From Flavisphingomonas formosensis (GTDB lineage: Bacteria; Pseudomonadota; Alphaproteobacteria; Sphingomonadales; Sphingomonadaceae): a stretch of DNA of 64,000 nt. The notes below the pieces were generated by a model. That model was given only the letters and a program-made list of their open reading frames with translations, did not search any database and was not told the origin of the DNA. This document shows positions 55,250 through 63,231 of this stretch, in pieces. The stretch's first letter is position 1; each line of letters begins with the position of its first letter. Where the stretch lies: NCBI RefSeq assembly GCF_009755815.1, contig NZ_WRPK01000002.1, forward strand, positions 372,001 through 436,000, read 5' to 3'. The translations under genes and the position numbers were made by a program.

Positions 55250-56371
55250 ATGCGCCCGTCGAACATCTGGCGCCTCGGCATCAAGGAGTTGCGGAGCCTG
55301 TGGCGCGACCGGATGATGATGATCCTCATCCTCTGGGCATTCACGGGCTCGGTCTATGTGGCGGCAACGGGTATTCCCGAGACGCTGAACAGGGCACCGA
55401 TCGCAATCGTCGACGAAGACGGCTCTCCGCTGTCGGAGCGGATTATCAACGCCTTCTATCCTCCCTACTTCACCACACCGGCGCTGATCACCCAGAGGGA
55501 TGTCGATCCGGCGATGGACCAGGGACTCTATACGTTCGTCATCGACATCCCACCCAACTTCCAACGCGACCTGCTGGCCAGGCGCGAACCGGAAATTCAG
55601 CTTAACGTCGATGCCACGCGGATGGCCCAGGCCTTTTCCGGCAATGCCTATGTGCAGCAGATCGTGACCGCAGAAATGAATGGGTTCATCTGGCGGACCG
55701 GCAGGACGGAGCCACCGCCGATCGACCTCGCGGTTCGCTCTCGCTTCAATCCCAACCTCACCTCGCTGTGGTTCGGGTCCGTCATGCAGATCATCAACCA
55801 TGTCACCCTCTTGTCGATCATCCTGACCGGCGCCGCCCTGATCCGCGAGCGTGAGCATGGCACGATCGAGCATCTCCTCGTGATGCCGGTGACACCGTTC
55901 GAGATCATGGCCGCCAAGATCTGGTCGATGGGCGTCGTGGTGATCACGGCGACCGGCCTGTCCCTGCTCTTCATCGTGCAAGGCGCGATGGGCGTACCGA
56001 TCGAAGGGTCAGTGGTGCTGTTCCTGCTGGGCGCCGCGGCGCATCTGTTCGCAACGACGTCGATGGGCATCCTGCTCGGCACTGTTGCTCGATCGATGCC
56101 CCAGTTCGGCCTGCTCGTGATCTTGACGATCCTTCCTTTGGAGCTCCTGTCGGGTGGCAGCACGCCCCGCGAGAGCATGCCGCAATTGGTTCAGGACATA
56201 ATGCTTGCCGCACCGACGACGCATTTCGTCAAGCTGGCGCAGGGCATACTTTATCGTGGCGCCGGATTGACGGTCATATGGCCCCAATTGATTGCGATCC
56301 TCGCAATCGGCAGTCTGTTCTTCGCCTTTGCCCTCTTTCAGTTCCGACGCGCTATCAGCAGCATGATATGA
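55250..56371 (+). CDS. YhhJ-type ABC-2 permease
   Basis: This 373-aa ABC-2 permease has an N-terminal membrane segment (about residues 22-40, RMMMILILWAFTGSVYVAA), an extracytoplasmic domain of about 130 residues (IAIVDEDGSPLSERIINAFYPPYF) and five C-terminal segments, with REREHGTIEHLLVMPVTPFEIMAAKIW, the conserved coupling stretch of the family. It would pair with the permease part of RbbA. It begins three bases after the rbbA stop. E. coli yhhJ follows rbbA in the same way. With this the exporter has an inner-membrane heterodimer, an adaptor and its own outer-membrane channel. Confidence 0.91.
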   Translation: MRPSNIWRLGIKELRSLWRDRMMMILILWAFTGSVYVAATGIPETLNRAPIAIVDEDGSPLSERIINAFYPPYFTTPALITQRDVDPAMDQGLYTFVIDIPPNFQRDLLARREPEIQLNVDATRMAQAFSGNAYVQQIVTAEMNGFIWRTGRTEPPPIDLAVRSRFNPNLTSLWFGSVMQIINHVTLLSIILTGAALIREREHGTIEHLLVMPVTPFEIMAAKIWSMGVVVITATGLSLLFIVQGAMGVPIEGSVVLFLLGAAAHLFATTSMGILLGTVARSMPQFGLLVILTILPLELLSGGSTPRESMPQLVQDIMLAAPTTHFVKLAQGILYRGAGLTVIWPQLIAILAIGSLFFAFALFQFRRAISSMI

Positions 56372-56639
56372 GGGCCCCGCTTTACTGGAGGGCACCCCGA
56401 ACCCGACCCGGTCACGGCGCCTCCGATGCGTGGCGAACGGCGCCCAGCGGCACTTGCGATGATCGAAAGCTGGCGCAGCCAGCAGCGGCTGCCGACCGAT
56501 CGGCAGGCGCCGTTCGCATCCCGCCCGTCCGTCAAGACGCGCCTGCGCCACGGCTGACCGCCGCCGCCTGATCGTCGACAGCGAAGATGTCGTCGATCAG
56601 CCTGTCGGCATTTCCGTTATCGCAAAGATGCGCAGTAAT
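56372..56639. other. Intergenic region between convergent exporter and phosphoribosyltransferase operons
   Basis: About 270 bases where two operons meet tail to tail. Nothing protein-like was seen. No clear intrinsic terminator with a T-run is present. Confidence 0.35.
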
Positions 56640-57305
56640 TCAGGAAGCACGATGACGGGCTTCCTCGAGCAGCCGCACGACCTCCTGGTCACTGGTCTGG
56701 TCGAATGTGGCGTAGTGCAAGCCTACCGCATGGAAAGGCTCCGGCTGAAACAGACAGACGATCTCGTCGCATTCATCGTGAAGCGCGGCGATCACCTCGG
56801 CCGGCGCGACCGGCACCGCGAGCACAATCCTGCCAGCATGTGCCTTGCGCAGGCCCTTGAGCGCCGCCTTGACGGTGCCGCCGGTGGCTATTCCATCATC
56901 GACCAGGATGACTGTCCGCCCCTGGATCGGAAGCGGCGCCCTTCCTCCGCAATAAGCCTCGCGGCGCCGCTCCATCTCGGCGAGCTGGCGCTGCATCTCC
57001 GTGCGCAAATAATTCGGGCTTGGCGCGAGTTGGCGGACGATGTCCTCGTTCAGGACGAGTTGCGGATCGGCACCGTCGACCACGGCACCTATCCCCAGCT
57101 CCTCATAGCCCGGCGCGCCGAGCTTGCGTACGAAAAGCAGGTCGAGATCGGCGTGCAGCGCGCGCGCCACCTCATAGGCGACGGGAACACCACCGCGCGG
57201 AAGCGCCAGGACAAGCGGATTTTGCCGCGCGAGATGGCCTAGCGCCTGCGCCAGCCGCTGCCCGGCGGCGCGTCGATCGGCAAAGGCTGGTCGGCCGCCG
57301 AACAT
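56640..57305 (-). CDS. Phosphoribosyltransferase-domain protein
   Basis: This 221-aa type I phosphoribosyltransferase has the PRPP-binding motif TVILVDDGIATGGTVKAALKGLR near residue 125, after an N-terminal LALPRGGVPVAYEVARAL near residue 36 that recalls the hypoxanthine/adenine PRT flexible region. LFVRKLGAPGYEELGIGAVVDG contains a conserved block of this less well known subfamily, often annotated only as phosphoribosyltransferase. AAGGA in the leader touches the first ATG (57311) but is six bases from the second (57305), which is chosen. It is the last gene of an operon with an alpha/beta hydrolase and an erythromycin-esterase homologue. Confidence 0.88.
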   Translation of the reverse strand: MFGGRPAFADRRAAGQRLAQALGHLARQNPLVLALPRGGVPVAYEVARALHADLDLLFVRKLGAPGYEELGIGAVVDGADPQLVLNEDIVRQLAPSPNYLRTEMQRQLAEMERRREAYCGGRAPLPIQGRTVILVDDGIATGGTVKAALKGLRKAHAGRIVLAVPVAPAEVIAALHDECDEIVCLFQPEPFHAVGLHYATFDQTSDQEVVRLLEEARHRAS

Positions 57306-57307
57306 GA

Positions 57308-57967
57308 TCATTCCTTTCCCAGATGATGAAGGAACCAGCGCATCGCGTGCCGGACGACCTCATCCAGCGTACCAGGCTCCTCGAACAGATGCGTAGCGCC
57401 CTCCACTATCACGAGCTCTGTTTCACCACGCAGATGACGCATCGCGATACGATTAAGATCGATGACCGGCAGGTCGCGGCTGCCAACGATAAGCAAAGTC
57501 GGCGCACGAACGTGAGCCAAGGCACGTGCGCCCGCCAGGTCGGGGCGTCCGCCGCGGGAAACGATTGCAGCGACCTCGGCGTCGGGCGCGGCGGCGGCAA
57601 GCAGGGCTGCCCCAGCACCCGTGCTGGCACCGAAATAGCCAATCGAAAGCCTCTCGAGCTCCGGCACGCGCCGCGCCCATGCTGCCGCACCCGCCAGGCG
57701 AGACGCGAGCAGCGGGATGTCGAACACGTTGGCGCGATCCAGTTCCTCGTCGGGCGTCAGCAGGTCGAGCAGCAGCGTGGCCAATCCCGCTCGATGCAGC
57801 GCATCCGCCACATGGGTGTTGCGCGGACTGAGGCGGCCGCTGCCGCTGCCATGTGCGAAGATCACCAGCCCGTTGGGGCTCGGCGGCATCCCGAGCAGCC
57901 CCTTCAGACCGTCGGGCTGAATGAGCACCGGGACAGGTGCATCGCCACCAATGACAGACCCGGTCAT
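57308..57967 (-). CDS. Alpha/beta hydrolase (dienelactone hydrolase-like)
   Basis: This 219-aa alpha/beta hydrolase has the oxyanion strand GLVIFAHGSGSGRLSPRNTHVADAL near residue 32, the nucleophile elbow GYFGASTGAGAALLAAA near residue 105 with Ser in G-A-S-T-G, the acidic residue in APTLLIVGSRDLPVI near 160 and the catalytic His in EGATHLFEEPGTLDEV near 193. The substrate is unknown. The ATG at 57967 overlaps the stop of the esterase gene (ATGA), and the phosphoribosyltransferase start lies within a few bases of its own stop, so the three are one operon. Confidence 0.9.
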   Translation of the reverse strand: MTGSVIGGDAPVPVLIQPDGLKGLLGMPPSPNGLVIFAHGSGSGRLSPRNTHVADALHRAGLATLLLDLLTPDEELDRANVFDIPLLASRLAGAAAWARRVPELERLSIGYFGASTGAGAALLAAAAPDAEVAAIVSRGGRPDLAGARALAHVRAPTLLIVGSRDLPVIDLNRIAMRHLRGETELVIVEGATHLFEEPGTLDEVVRHAMRWFLHHLGKE

Positions 57968-59304
57968 ATGCCGAACGGCCACATCTCGGGGGTGCCCTGG
58001 GGCCGCTCGGCACCGAGCGGCGTGACCGCCGATGTCTGGTCGAACCAGACCCACGCATCGAATTGCTCGGCGAGGACTGCTTCGAAATAATGGCTCAGCA
58101 ATTCTGACTCCGGGCGATAGACGACGCCGATTGCGCGTTCGAGCAGCGGCACGCGCAGCAGGTCCGCCAGCACGCGACGGCTGCCGCCTCGCCACTCGGT
58201 CAAGGTCCGGGCCAGGCCTGTCCGGCGAAACGCATGCTCGTAGCTATCGGCGCGCGCGGGGCGGACCGTCTTGATCCGCATTTCTCCGCCCCAGTCATCC
58301 GCCGCCGCGACGGTGCCCGTGTTGGTTCCGAAGCCGATCAGTACGGCATCGTCGCCATGGGCCATGCGGCAAAGCTCTCCGATATTGAACTCGCCCTGCC
58401 AGCCCATGGCGGTCGCGGCCGCATTGCCGACGTGGCTGTTATGCGCCCAAATCACGGCTTTGCTCCCGTCGCCGCCGTGCGCAAGCAACGCTTGCAGCGT
58501 CTCGAACATGTGGCGATCGCGCAAATTCCAGCTCTCCGCGGAGCTGCGATACATGGCGCGATAATAGCGCTCGGCGGCCCTCACGATCCGGGCATTCTGG
58601 ACCGCATCGAACCAGCGCGCGCCATCCTCGGCGATAAAGGCCAGACGACCGCGAAGCAGCACCCGCAGCTGCTCCACCGCGCCGTCCTCGCAGCTGCTCC
58701 GACCGCCATGCATCATCACCTGCCCATAGAGTGCAGGATCGTCCTGCCAAGGCGTCAGGCACCCATAGCGTCGCCGCGCATCCGCCGCTTCCGCAGGATC
58801 GACGGCATCGAGATAATGGAGCACGGCATGAATGGATTCGCCGAGGCTGTATACGTCGAGCCCATGAAAGGAGACGCGCTGCGCCTCAGGGAACGGCGCG
58901 TTGTGGCGACGGAGCCAATCGGCGAACTCCAGCATCTCGATGTTGCGCCACATCCAGGTCGGAAACCGCGTGAAGGGATCGCCGCGTCGCGGGCGCGGCG
59001 CCTGGTGACGCACATAGTCGTCGATCCGCCCGGCGTCCGGCCAGTCGGCCTCGACCGCGACAATGGTGAAGCCGTGCTTCTCGATCAGGCGGCGCGTGAT
59101 TGCTGCGCGTGCCCGGTAGAATTCGGATGTGCCGTGGGTCGCCTCGCCGAGCAGAACGACTCTCGCGTCGCCGAAACGATCGAAGCAGCTTCCGAACTCC
59201 TCATGCTGGGCTGGAGGAGGGAGTGGCTCGGCATGGTGACGCAGAGCCGCGACGAGTTCGGCCGATGGTTCCCGGAGAGTTTGGTGAACGGAATGATCTG
59301 CCAT
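57964..59304 (-). CDS. Erythromycin esterase family protein
   Basis: This 446-aa protein belongs to the EreA/Ere-like esterase family. The family core GEATHGTSEFYRARAAITRRLIEKHGFTIVAVEADWPDAGRIDDYVR lies near residue 50, with the His and Glu that in studied enzymes act as the general base. VSFHGLDVYSLGESIHAVLHYLD, WAHNSHVGNAAATAMG and YHHQSELLSHYFEA-like YRPESELLSHYFEAVLAEQFDAWVWFDQT are further conserved blocks. Most chromosomal members do not confer macrolide resistance. GGAGAATAGTC precedes the ATG at 59304. In Mycobacterium tuberculosis the protein Rv2030c joins a phosphoribosyltransferase and an erythromycin-esterase domain, which supports a shared function for this operon. Confidence 0.88.
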   Translation of the reverse strand: MADHSVHQTLREPSAELVAALRHHAEPLPPPAQHEEFGSCFDRFGDARVVLLGEATHGTSEFYRARAAITRRLIEKHGFTIVAVEADWPDAGRIDDYVRHQAPRPRRGDPFTRFPTWMWRNIEMLEFADWLRRHNAPFPEAQRVSFHGLDVYSLGESIHAVLHYLDAVDPAEAADARRRYGCLTPWQDDPALYGQVMMHGGRSSCEDGAVEQLRVLLRGRLAFIAEDGARWFDAVQNARIVRAAERYYRAMYRSSAESWNLRDRHMFETLQALLAHGGDGSKAVIWAHNSHVGNAAATAMGWQGEFNIGELCRMAHGDDAVLIGFGTNTGTVAAADDWGGEMRIKTVRPARADSYEHAFRRTGLARTLTEWRGGSRRVLADLLRVPLLERAIGVVYRPESELLSHYFEAVLAEQFDAWVWFDQTSAVTPLGAERPQGTPEMWPFGI

Positions 59305-59694
59305 GACTATTCTCCGGCGATGCATCATGCCAAGCGGCCGGCCGCCATCCCCTGGTCCAACGCCGGCGAACCTGCCCGACTTGCACCAATTTGGCAGACG
59401 GCTCACTACGGGACTTTACGCAAACGCCCGAGTTCGAGCGGGAGCCCAGCATCGACCACGCGGATATTGGCGTCGCCGCGAACAATGCGTCCTAATGCTC
59501 TCAGCCTATGTCCGATCCACTCGGAGAAGATGGCTGCCGAGAGCGCGCCCTGCGCGGCGCCAACGCCAAGGCATTGCGTAGGAAATCAAGCCCCCCACCG
59601 ACATGGCACGAGGGGCTCTGTGGCCGTGTCAGGCGGAGAATGCGGACTCCCGGCCGTAGCCAACCCTCCAGTCAAGGGGCGACACCCTGACAGC
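59305..59694. other. Region between RTX gene end and esterase operon start
   Basis: About 390 bases containing the promoter region of the reverse-strand esterase operon and the 3' flank of the reverse-strand RTX gene. No protein-like frame, repeat or clear promoter was found. Confidence 0.35.
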
Positions 59695-61092
59695 TCACAC
59701 GAACACGAAATCTCCCGCAGTGAGGGTGTCCATCGCGACATTGACCAAGGTCAGGCTGTCGAGGGCATCGAACCGGATCACCGTGTTCGCTCCCGACTGA
59801 ACGGCCGACGCCATCACCTCGTCGAAGCTGTGAAATGGCAAGCCGCTTATCCGGATCACATCGCCCGCCGCATCCCCGGCCGCGAAGTCGTAAATGATGT
59901 CGCGTCCAGCTGCCTTGCCGATCAGGAATATGTCGTTGCCGTCACCGCCGGTCAGCCGATCGTTGCCACCTTCACCGAGCAGTTGGTCATCGCCCGCACC
60001 GCCATAGAGCGTGTCGCTGCCGTCGCCGCCGCGCATCGCATCCGCGCCGCCATTACCAGTCAGCACATTGGCATTGCCATCGCCCTGCAGAATGTCGGCG
60101 AAGTTGCCACCCTTCACATTCTCGATCCCGTTCAGCATGTCGCCGGTGGCATCCCCGCCCGATCCCAGCCCGGTCGACAGACGCACCGTCACCGGCCCCG
60201 GCGCCGCGGAATAGTCCACCGTATCGATGCCGTCGCCGCCATAGAGCTTGTCCGCTCCCAGGCCGCCGATCAGCACGTCGTTGCCCGAACCGCCATAGAG
60301 GCTGTCGTTGCCCTTGCCGCCATCGAGCTGATCGATGCCCGTGGAGCCGGTGAGGATGTTGGCTAGGTCGTTGCCCGTACCACGGAACGAGGCGCTGCCC
60401 AGCCGGGTGAGATTCTCGACATTGTCGGGCAGGGTGAGTCCGTTGAGCGCGGTCTCGATCGTATCCGTGCCCTGGCCAGGCAGTTCCACCACCACATCCT
60501 GCTGGCCGTAAATATAAACGTCGTTACCGGCCCCGCCGGCCAGCATGTCCTTGTCGGCACCGCCGTCCAGCCGGTCGTCGCCGTCGCCGCCGTACAGCGT
60601 ATCGCGGCCGGGACCGCCATCCAATATGTCGCTCATGTCCAGGCCGCTCAGCGTGTCCGCGCCATAGCCGCCGATCAATATGTCAGTACTGTTCCACTGG
60701 TCGACCGGCAGCGGCTTTCCTTCCAGCGTCACGCCATTGGTGGAATAGGCCGCGCTCTGCACCTCGAAATGGCTGTCGACAGAATCGCCGGTGTCGCCGG
60801 TGGTCTCGTAGGCGAAGAAATCGAGCGTGTAGCTGCTCACATCCGGCGTGGAATCGAGCCCCAGGTGGACCGGCCCCGTGCTGACATGGGGGTCCACTTC
60901 CTGCCAGAAGCCGCCCTGGAAATGCTGCGTATTGGACGTTCCGGTCTCGGTATAATCGACGTCCCATTCGGAGGAATAGCGGAACCCGTCATATTCGTCG
61001 TACCAGGCCCCGGCGAGCTGATAGTCGATCGTCAGGTCGAAGGTCCCCGTAGCCCGATCGATCGTCTCACGTACATCGTTGATCTGCCCCAT
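59695..61092 (-). CDS. RTX-repeat calcium-binding protein
   Basis: This 465-aa acidic protein has no signal peptide, as expected for type I secretion substrates. The N-terminal 140 residues are a beta-rich domain I do not recognise (FDLTIDYQLAGAWYDEYDGF and VDSHFEVQSAAYSTNGVTL). Then come about 17 nonapeptide repeats of the GGxGxDxLx kind in three blocks (about 150-210, 245-290 and 335-400), for example YGGDGDDRLDGG and LYGGSGNDVLIGG. The C-terminus (ITLVNVAMDTLTAGDFVFV-like) is the usual secretion signal with a hydrophobic end. GAGAAGGAG lies nine bases before the ATG. No type I ABC/MFP pair of the HlyB/D type lies beside it. Confidence 0.88.
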   Translation of the reverse strand: MGQINDVRETIDRATGTFDLTIDYQLAGAWYDEYDGFRYSSEWDVDYTETGTSNTQHFQGGFWQEVDPHVSTGPVHLGLDSTPDVSSYTLDFFAYETTGDTGDSVDSHFEVQSAAYSTNGVTLEGKPLPVDQWNSTDILIGGYGADTLSGLDMSDILDGGPGRDTLYGGDGDDRLDGGADKDMLAGGAGNDVYIYGQQDVVVELPGQGTDTIETALNGLTLPDNVENLTRLGSASFRGTGNDLANILTGSTGIDQLDGGKGNDSLYGGSGNDVLIGGLGADKLYGGDGIDTVDYSAAPGPVTVRLSTGLGSGGDATGDMLNGIENVKGGNFADILQGDGNANVLTGNGGADAMRGGDGSDTLYGGAGDDQLLGEGGNDRLTGGDGNDIFLIGKAAGRDIIYDFAAGDAAGDVIRISGLPFHSFDEVMASAVQSGANTVIRFDALDSLTLVNVAMDTLTAGDFVFV

Positions 61093-61541
61093 GATGCCAC
61101 ACTCCTTCTCTCGCAGGCCGCGATCGTTCGCATGATGGTGCGATGATGCATTGCGGAGTGGGTCGGGTCAGTACGGGATGTCCCTAGTCATTACTGGTGG
61201 CGCACTATCAAGTGCATGCCAAGCTGAATGAGCCTGAATGCTAATCGCGCTGCCTAATTCGTTCCCGGAGCCGTAAGGCTGCCTCTTCAAGCACGATTTG
61301 TCGTCGAAGCTTCGCAGCCGCATCGACATCGAGCTCGATTCCAGCGCTCTTTTTAGTTGTGCGAGCTTAAGTTGGCTATGCCCATCCATACGACCAGCCC
61401 TCACGTGCAGGACGTTTAAACCCGACTCAGCTTAACATTTTTATATCGCAAATCGCCCTTTTTACCGAATCTCCAGGTAATTCCGTTTGATTCAGCCAAC
61501 TTTTGACAAGTTGAATACAGTTTGGGCAGAGTTGGAGGGTT
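61093..61541. other. Low-GC region between RTX gene and sigma factor gene
   Basis: About 450 bases, visibly richer in A and T than the flanks around 61430-61500. It holds the RTX leader and one short reverse-strand frame (61168-61389). It is the natural place for a promoter read by the neighbouring ECF sigma factor, but I could not match a defined -35/-10 pair. Confidence 0.4.
61168..61389 (-). CDS. Possible 73-aa protein between ECF sigma factor and RTX gene
   Basis: The frame reads MDGHSQLKLAQLKRALESSS and goes on through MSMRLRSFDDK and NELGSAISIQAHSAWHALD. The start is helical and charged and has GAGGG eight bases before the ATG. It does not look like FecR-type or other anti-sigma factors, being too short and without a membrane segment. 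No family is recognised. Its position between the sigma factor and the RTX gene on the same strand is the main reason to list it. Confidence 0.3.
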   Translation of the reverse strand: MDGHSQLKLAQLKRALESSSMSMRLRSFDDKSCLKRQPYGSGNELGSAISIQAHSAWHALDSAPPVMTRDIPY

Positions 61542-62072
61542 TCATTCTGCGAGATCATGCCGCTCGCGAAACTCGCGCAATCCGCGATAGGCGCGATTCA
61601 AGTGTTTCTCCACAGCGCTTACGCTTATTCCCAACTGGGTTGCGATCTGAGCATGTGACAGCTCGGAAATTCTGAACAGCCTAAACACCAATGCCGCTCT
61701 TCTGGGCAACGCATCGATCGCTGCCTGCACGGCCTTCATATAATCACATGCTATCACGATCCGCTCCGGCGAAGGCGCCGCATCAATTGCGAAATATATA
61801 TCGGATTGGTGATCTGCCCATTCTGCTTCGCGTTTCTCTCGTCTACGGGCAGCTTTCTTTCGGTCGATCAACAGATTATGTGCCATCCGGTAAAGATAGC
61901 CGGTGGGCGTCGAAACAGAATCGGCCACGCTGAATGTCTTGAGATAAAGGTCGTGAATCATATCGTCGATCTCGGCGCCGCTCGCCCCTTGGGCAGCGAG
62001 GAACCTCGATATCGACGGACGAATCTCGACCAGATTAATTCCGAGCTGGTTTGGATTTCCTCGGGCTGCCAT
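61542..62072 (-). CDS. ECF-type RNA polymerase sigma factor
   Basis: This 176-aa sigma-70-family protein has region 2 (about residues 18-85, with EIDDMIHDLYLKTF and TPTGYLYRMAHNLLIDRKKAARR, including the -10 recognition helix) and region 4 (about 115-168, AIDALPRRAALVFRLFRISELSHAQIATQLGISVSAVEKHLNRAYRGLREF) with the -35 helix-turn-helix. It resembles the FecI-type group, but no FecR or TonB receptor gene is adjacent. The start at 62072 (MAARGNPNQ) has GAGG about ten bases upstream; the frame extends to 62153 without support. The RTX gene lies 450 bases downstream on the same strand. Confidence 0.88.
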   Translation of the reverse strand: MAARGNPNQLGINLVEIRPSISRFLAAQGASGAEIDDMIHDLYLKTFSVADSVSTPTGYLYRMAHNLLIDRKKAARRREKREAEWADHQSDIYFAIDAAPSPERIVIACDYMKAVQAAIDALPRRAALVFRLFRISELSHAQIATQLGISVSAVEKHLNRAYRGLREFRERHDLAE

Positions 62073-62384
62073 GTCCGACGTCCTCTTTCCGAACGGAAAG
62101 TAGGCTGGAGAAAAAGCCACATCCTCACTATACGAATACCTACTTACCCCCACCAGTTTTTATTCTTTGAAGCATCGCTGGTTTGGCGGCTGTATTCGGT
62201 ACAACCATTGCCGACATAGCACTACGCGGCCGTGCAGGTAGACGGCGATGCGACCACAAAGGCTTTGAGTCTGTTTGGAAATGCGCCTTCGGCGCATGCT
62301 CGGCACCGGGCTCTTAGGGCAAGCTGTGCGATCACATATCGCGCAGCTTGCTCTAAGAGCCTGGGGGGAGCATCTTGAGACGCC
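62073..62384. other. Intergenic region with composite repeat between sigma factor and PEP mutase-family genes
   Basis: This region of 312 bases contains the promoter area of the reverse-strand sigma factor gene and, from 62241 to 62359, a chain of repeats: a GATGCGACCACAAAGGCTTT segment, a 7-bp hairpin at 62281-62297 (ATGCGCC-TTC-GGCGCAT) and a 22-bp palindrome. Confidence 0.5.
62241..62359. repeat. Composite repeat, second copy of the 15.4-kb element
   Basis: GATGCGACC-A-CAAAGGCTT at about 62247-62265 is shared with 15450-15467. Downstream lies a palindrome with 22-bp arms (62311-62332 and 62338-62359, two G:T-type mismatches, loop CACAT) beginning CTCTTAGGGCAAGCTG and ending CAGCTTGCTCTAAGAG, the same as the element at 15466-15509. 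Between the parts is an extra hairpin at 62281-62297. It may end the PEP mutase-family transcript. Confidence 0.6.
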
Positions 62385-63218
62385 TCACCCCGCATCGCCG
62401 AAAATCGCGTCCAGGTCCCGTCCGGGAAGCGCGCCGTCGAGCGCGGCAAGATCGCCTTCTCGCAGCCGCTCGGCCGCGGAGACTGCAGCGCCCCAGGCAA
62501 TGCGGGCGAGCGCGCCGCCGACGCTGATCCGCCGTACCCCAGCATCCGCCAGCGCGCCCATGGCAATGCCGCTGCCGACGACGAGGACGTTGACCGGCTT
62601 GGGCGCCACGGCCCGCACCATCACGGCGATATCGTCGATCGTGCCGCGCCCGGGCATGCCGATCCCCGGCGCATAGAGGCAATCCGCACCTGCATCGGCC
62701 AGCGCGACCAGCCGATCGATCGCATCCGAAACCGTGCCGCCGGTGAGCAGCCCCTCGGTCCGGCCGACGAGCAGGACATCCTCCCCCGTTCCATCGATCG
62801 CAGCCCGCGCGGCGCGGATGCGTTCCACCGCCATCTCGGCAGGATAGAGGCTGTCGATCGCCGCCACGTCGCGATCCTCGATGGACAGGCCGGCAATGCC
62901 GGTTGCCACCGCAAGCCGCACATTCTCCGCCAATCCTTCCGGCGTCGCCGAAAAGCCGGTCTCGAAATCCGCATTCACCGGGATGTCGACGGCAGCCGCC
63001 AGGACAGCGAGATGATCCAGCACCTGATCGCGCGTCACCGCATAGTCGGCAAGGCCCCGCGTCCAGGCATGCCCGCTGCTGGTGGAGGCGATCGCCTCGA
63101 AGCCGAGATGCTGCATCAGCCGCGCACTGCCCGCATCCCAGGGATTGGGGAGGAGGAAGCAGCCTTCGGCATGCAGGGCACGGAAACGCGCGCGCCTTTC
63201 GGCAATGGTGCGGGACAT
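62385..63218 (-). CDS. Isocitrate lyase/PEP mutase family protein
   Basis: This 277-aa TIM-barrel protein of the PEP mutase/isocitrate lyase superfamily has FLLPNPWDAGSARLMQHLGFEAIASTSSGHAW near residue 20, the metal-ligand region NADFETGFSATPEGLAENVRLAVATGIAGLSIED near 81 and VGRTEGLL. Members split C-C or P-C bonds, as in oxaloacetate hydrolase, methylisocitrate lyase-like and phosphonopyruvate enzymes; which reaction is done here cannot be told, and the catalytic Cys of lyases (KKCGH motif) is absent. A palindromic repeat lies 26 bases beyond the stop. The ogt gene is 13 bases upstream on the same strand. Confidence 0.88.
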   Translation of the reverse strand: MSRTIAERRARFRALHAEGCFLLPNPWDAGSARLMQHLGFEAIASTSSGHAWTRGLADYAVTRDQVLDHLAVLAAAVDIPVNADFETGFSATPEGLAENVRLAVATGIAGLSIEDRDVAAIDSLYPAEMAVERIRAARAAIDGTGEDVLLVGRTEGLLTGGTVSDAIDRLVALADAGADCLYAPGIGMPGRGTIDDIAVMVRAVAPKPVNVLVVGSGIAMGALADAGVRRISVGGALARIAWGAAVSAAERLREGDLAALDGALPGRDLDAIFGDAG

Positions 63219-63231
63219 GGCAGTCTTCCTT

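Noticed and set aside
57964-59304. Calling the esterase homologue a macrolide-resistance gene
   Set aside because: The family is broad, the gene lies in a metabolic-looking operon and no resistance context (integron, transposon) is present.
58234-60366. A 710-codon forward frame opposite the erythromycin-esterase and RTX genes
   Set aside because: It spans two unrelated genes and an intergenic region and has shadow composition; the reverse-strand genes have full family signatures and ribosome-binding sites.
59695-61092. RTX repeats considered as a DNA repeat array or CRISPR
   Set aside because: The periodicity is that of nonapeptide-coding repeats in frame, with variable spacing and no conserved direct repeat with unique spacers.
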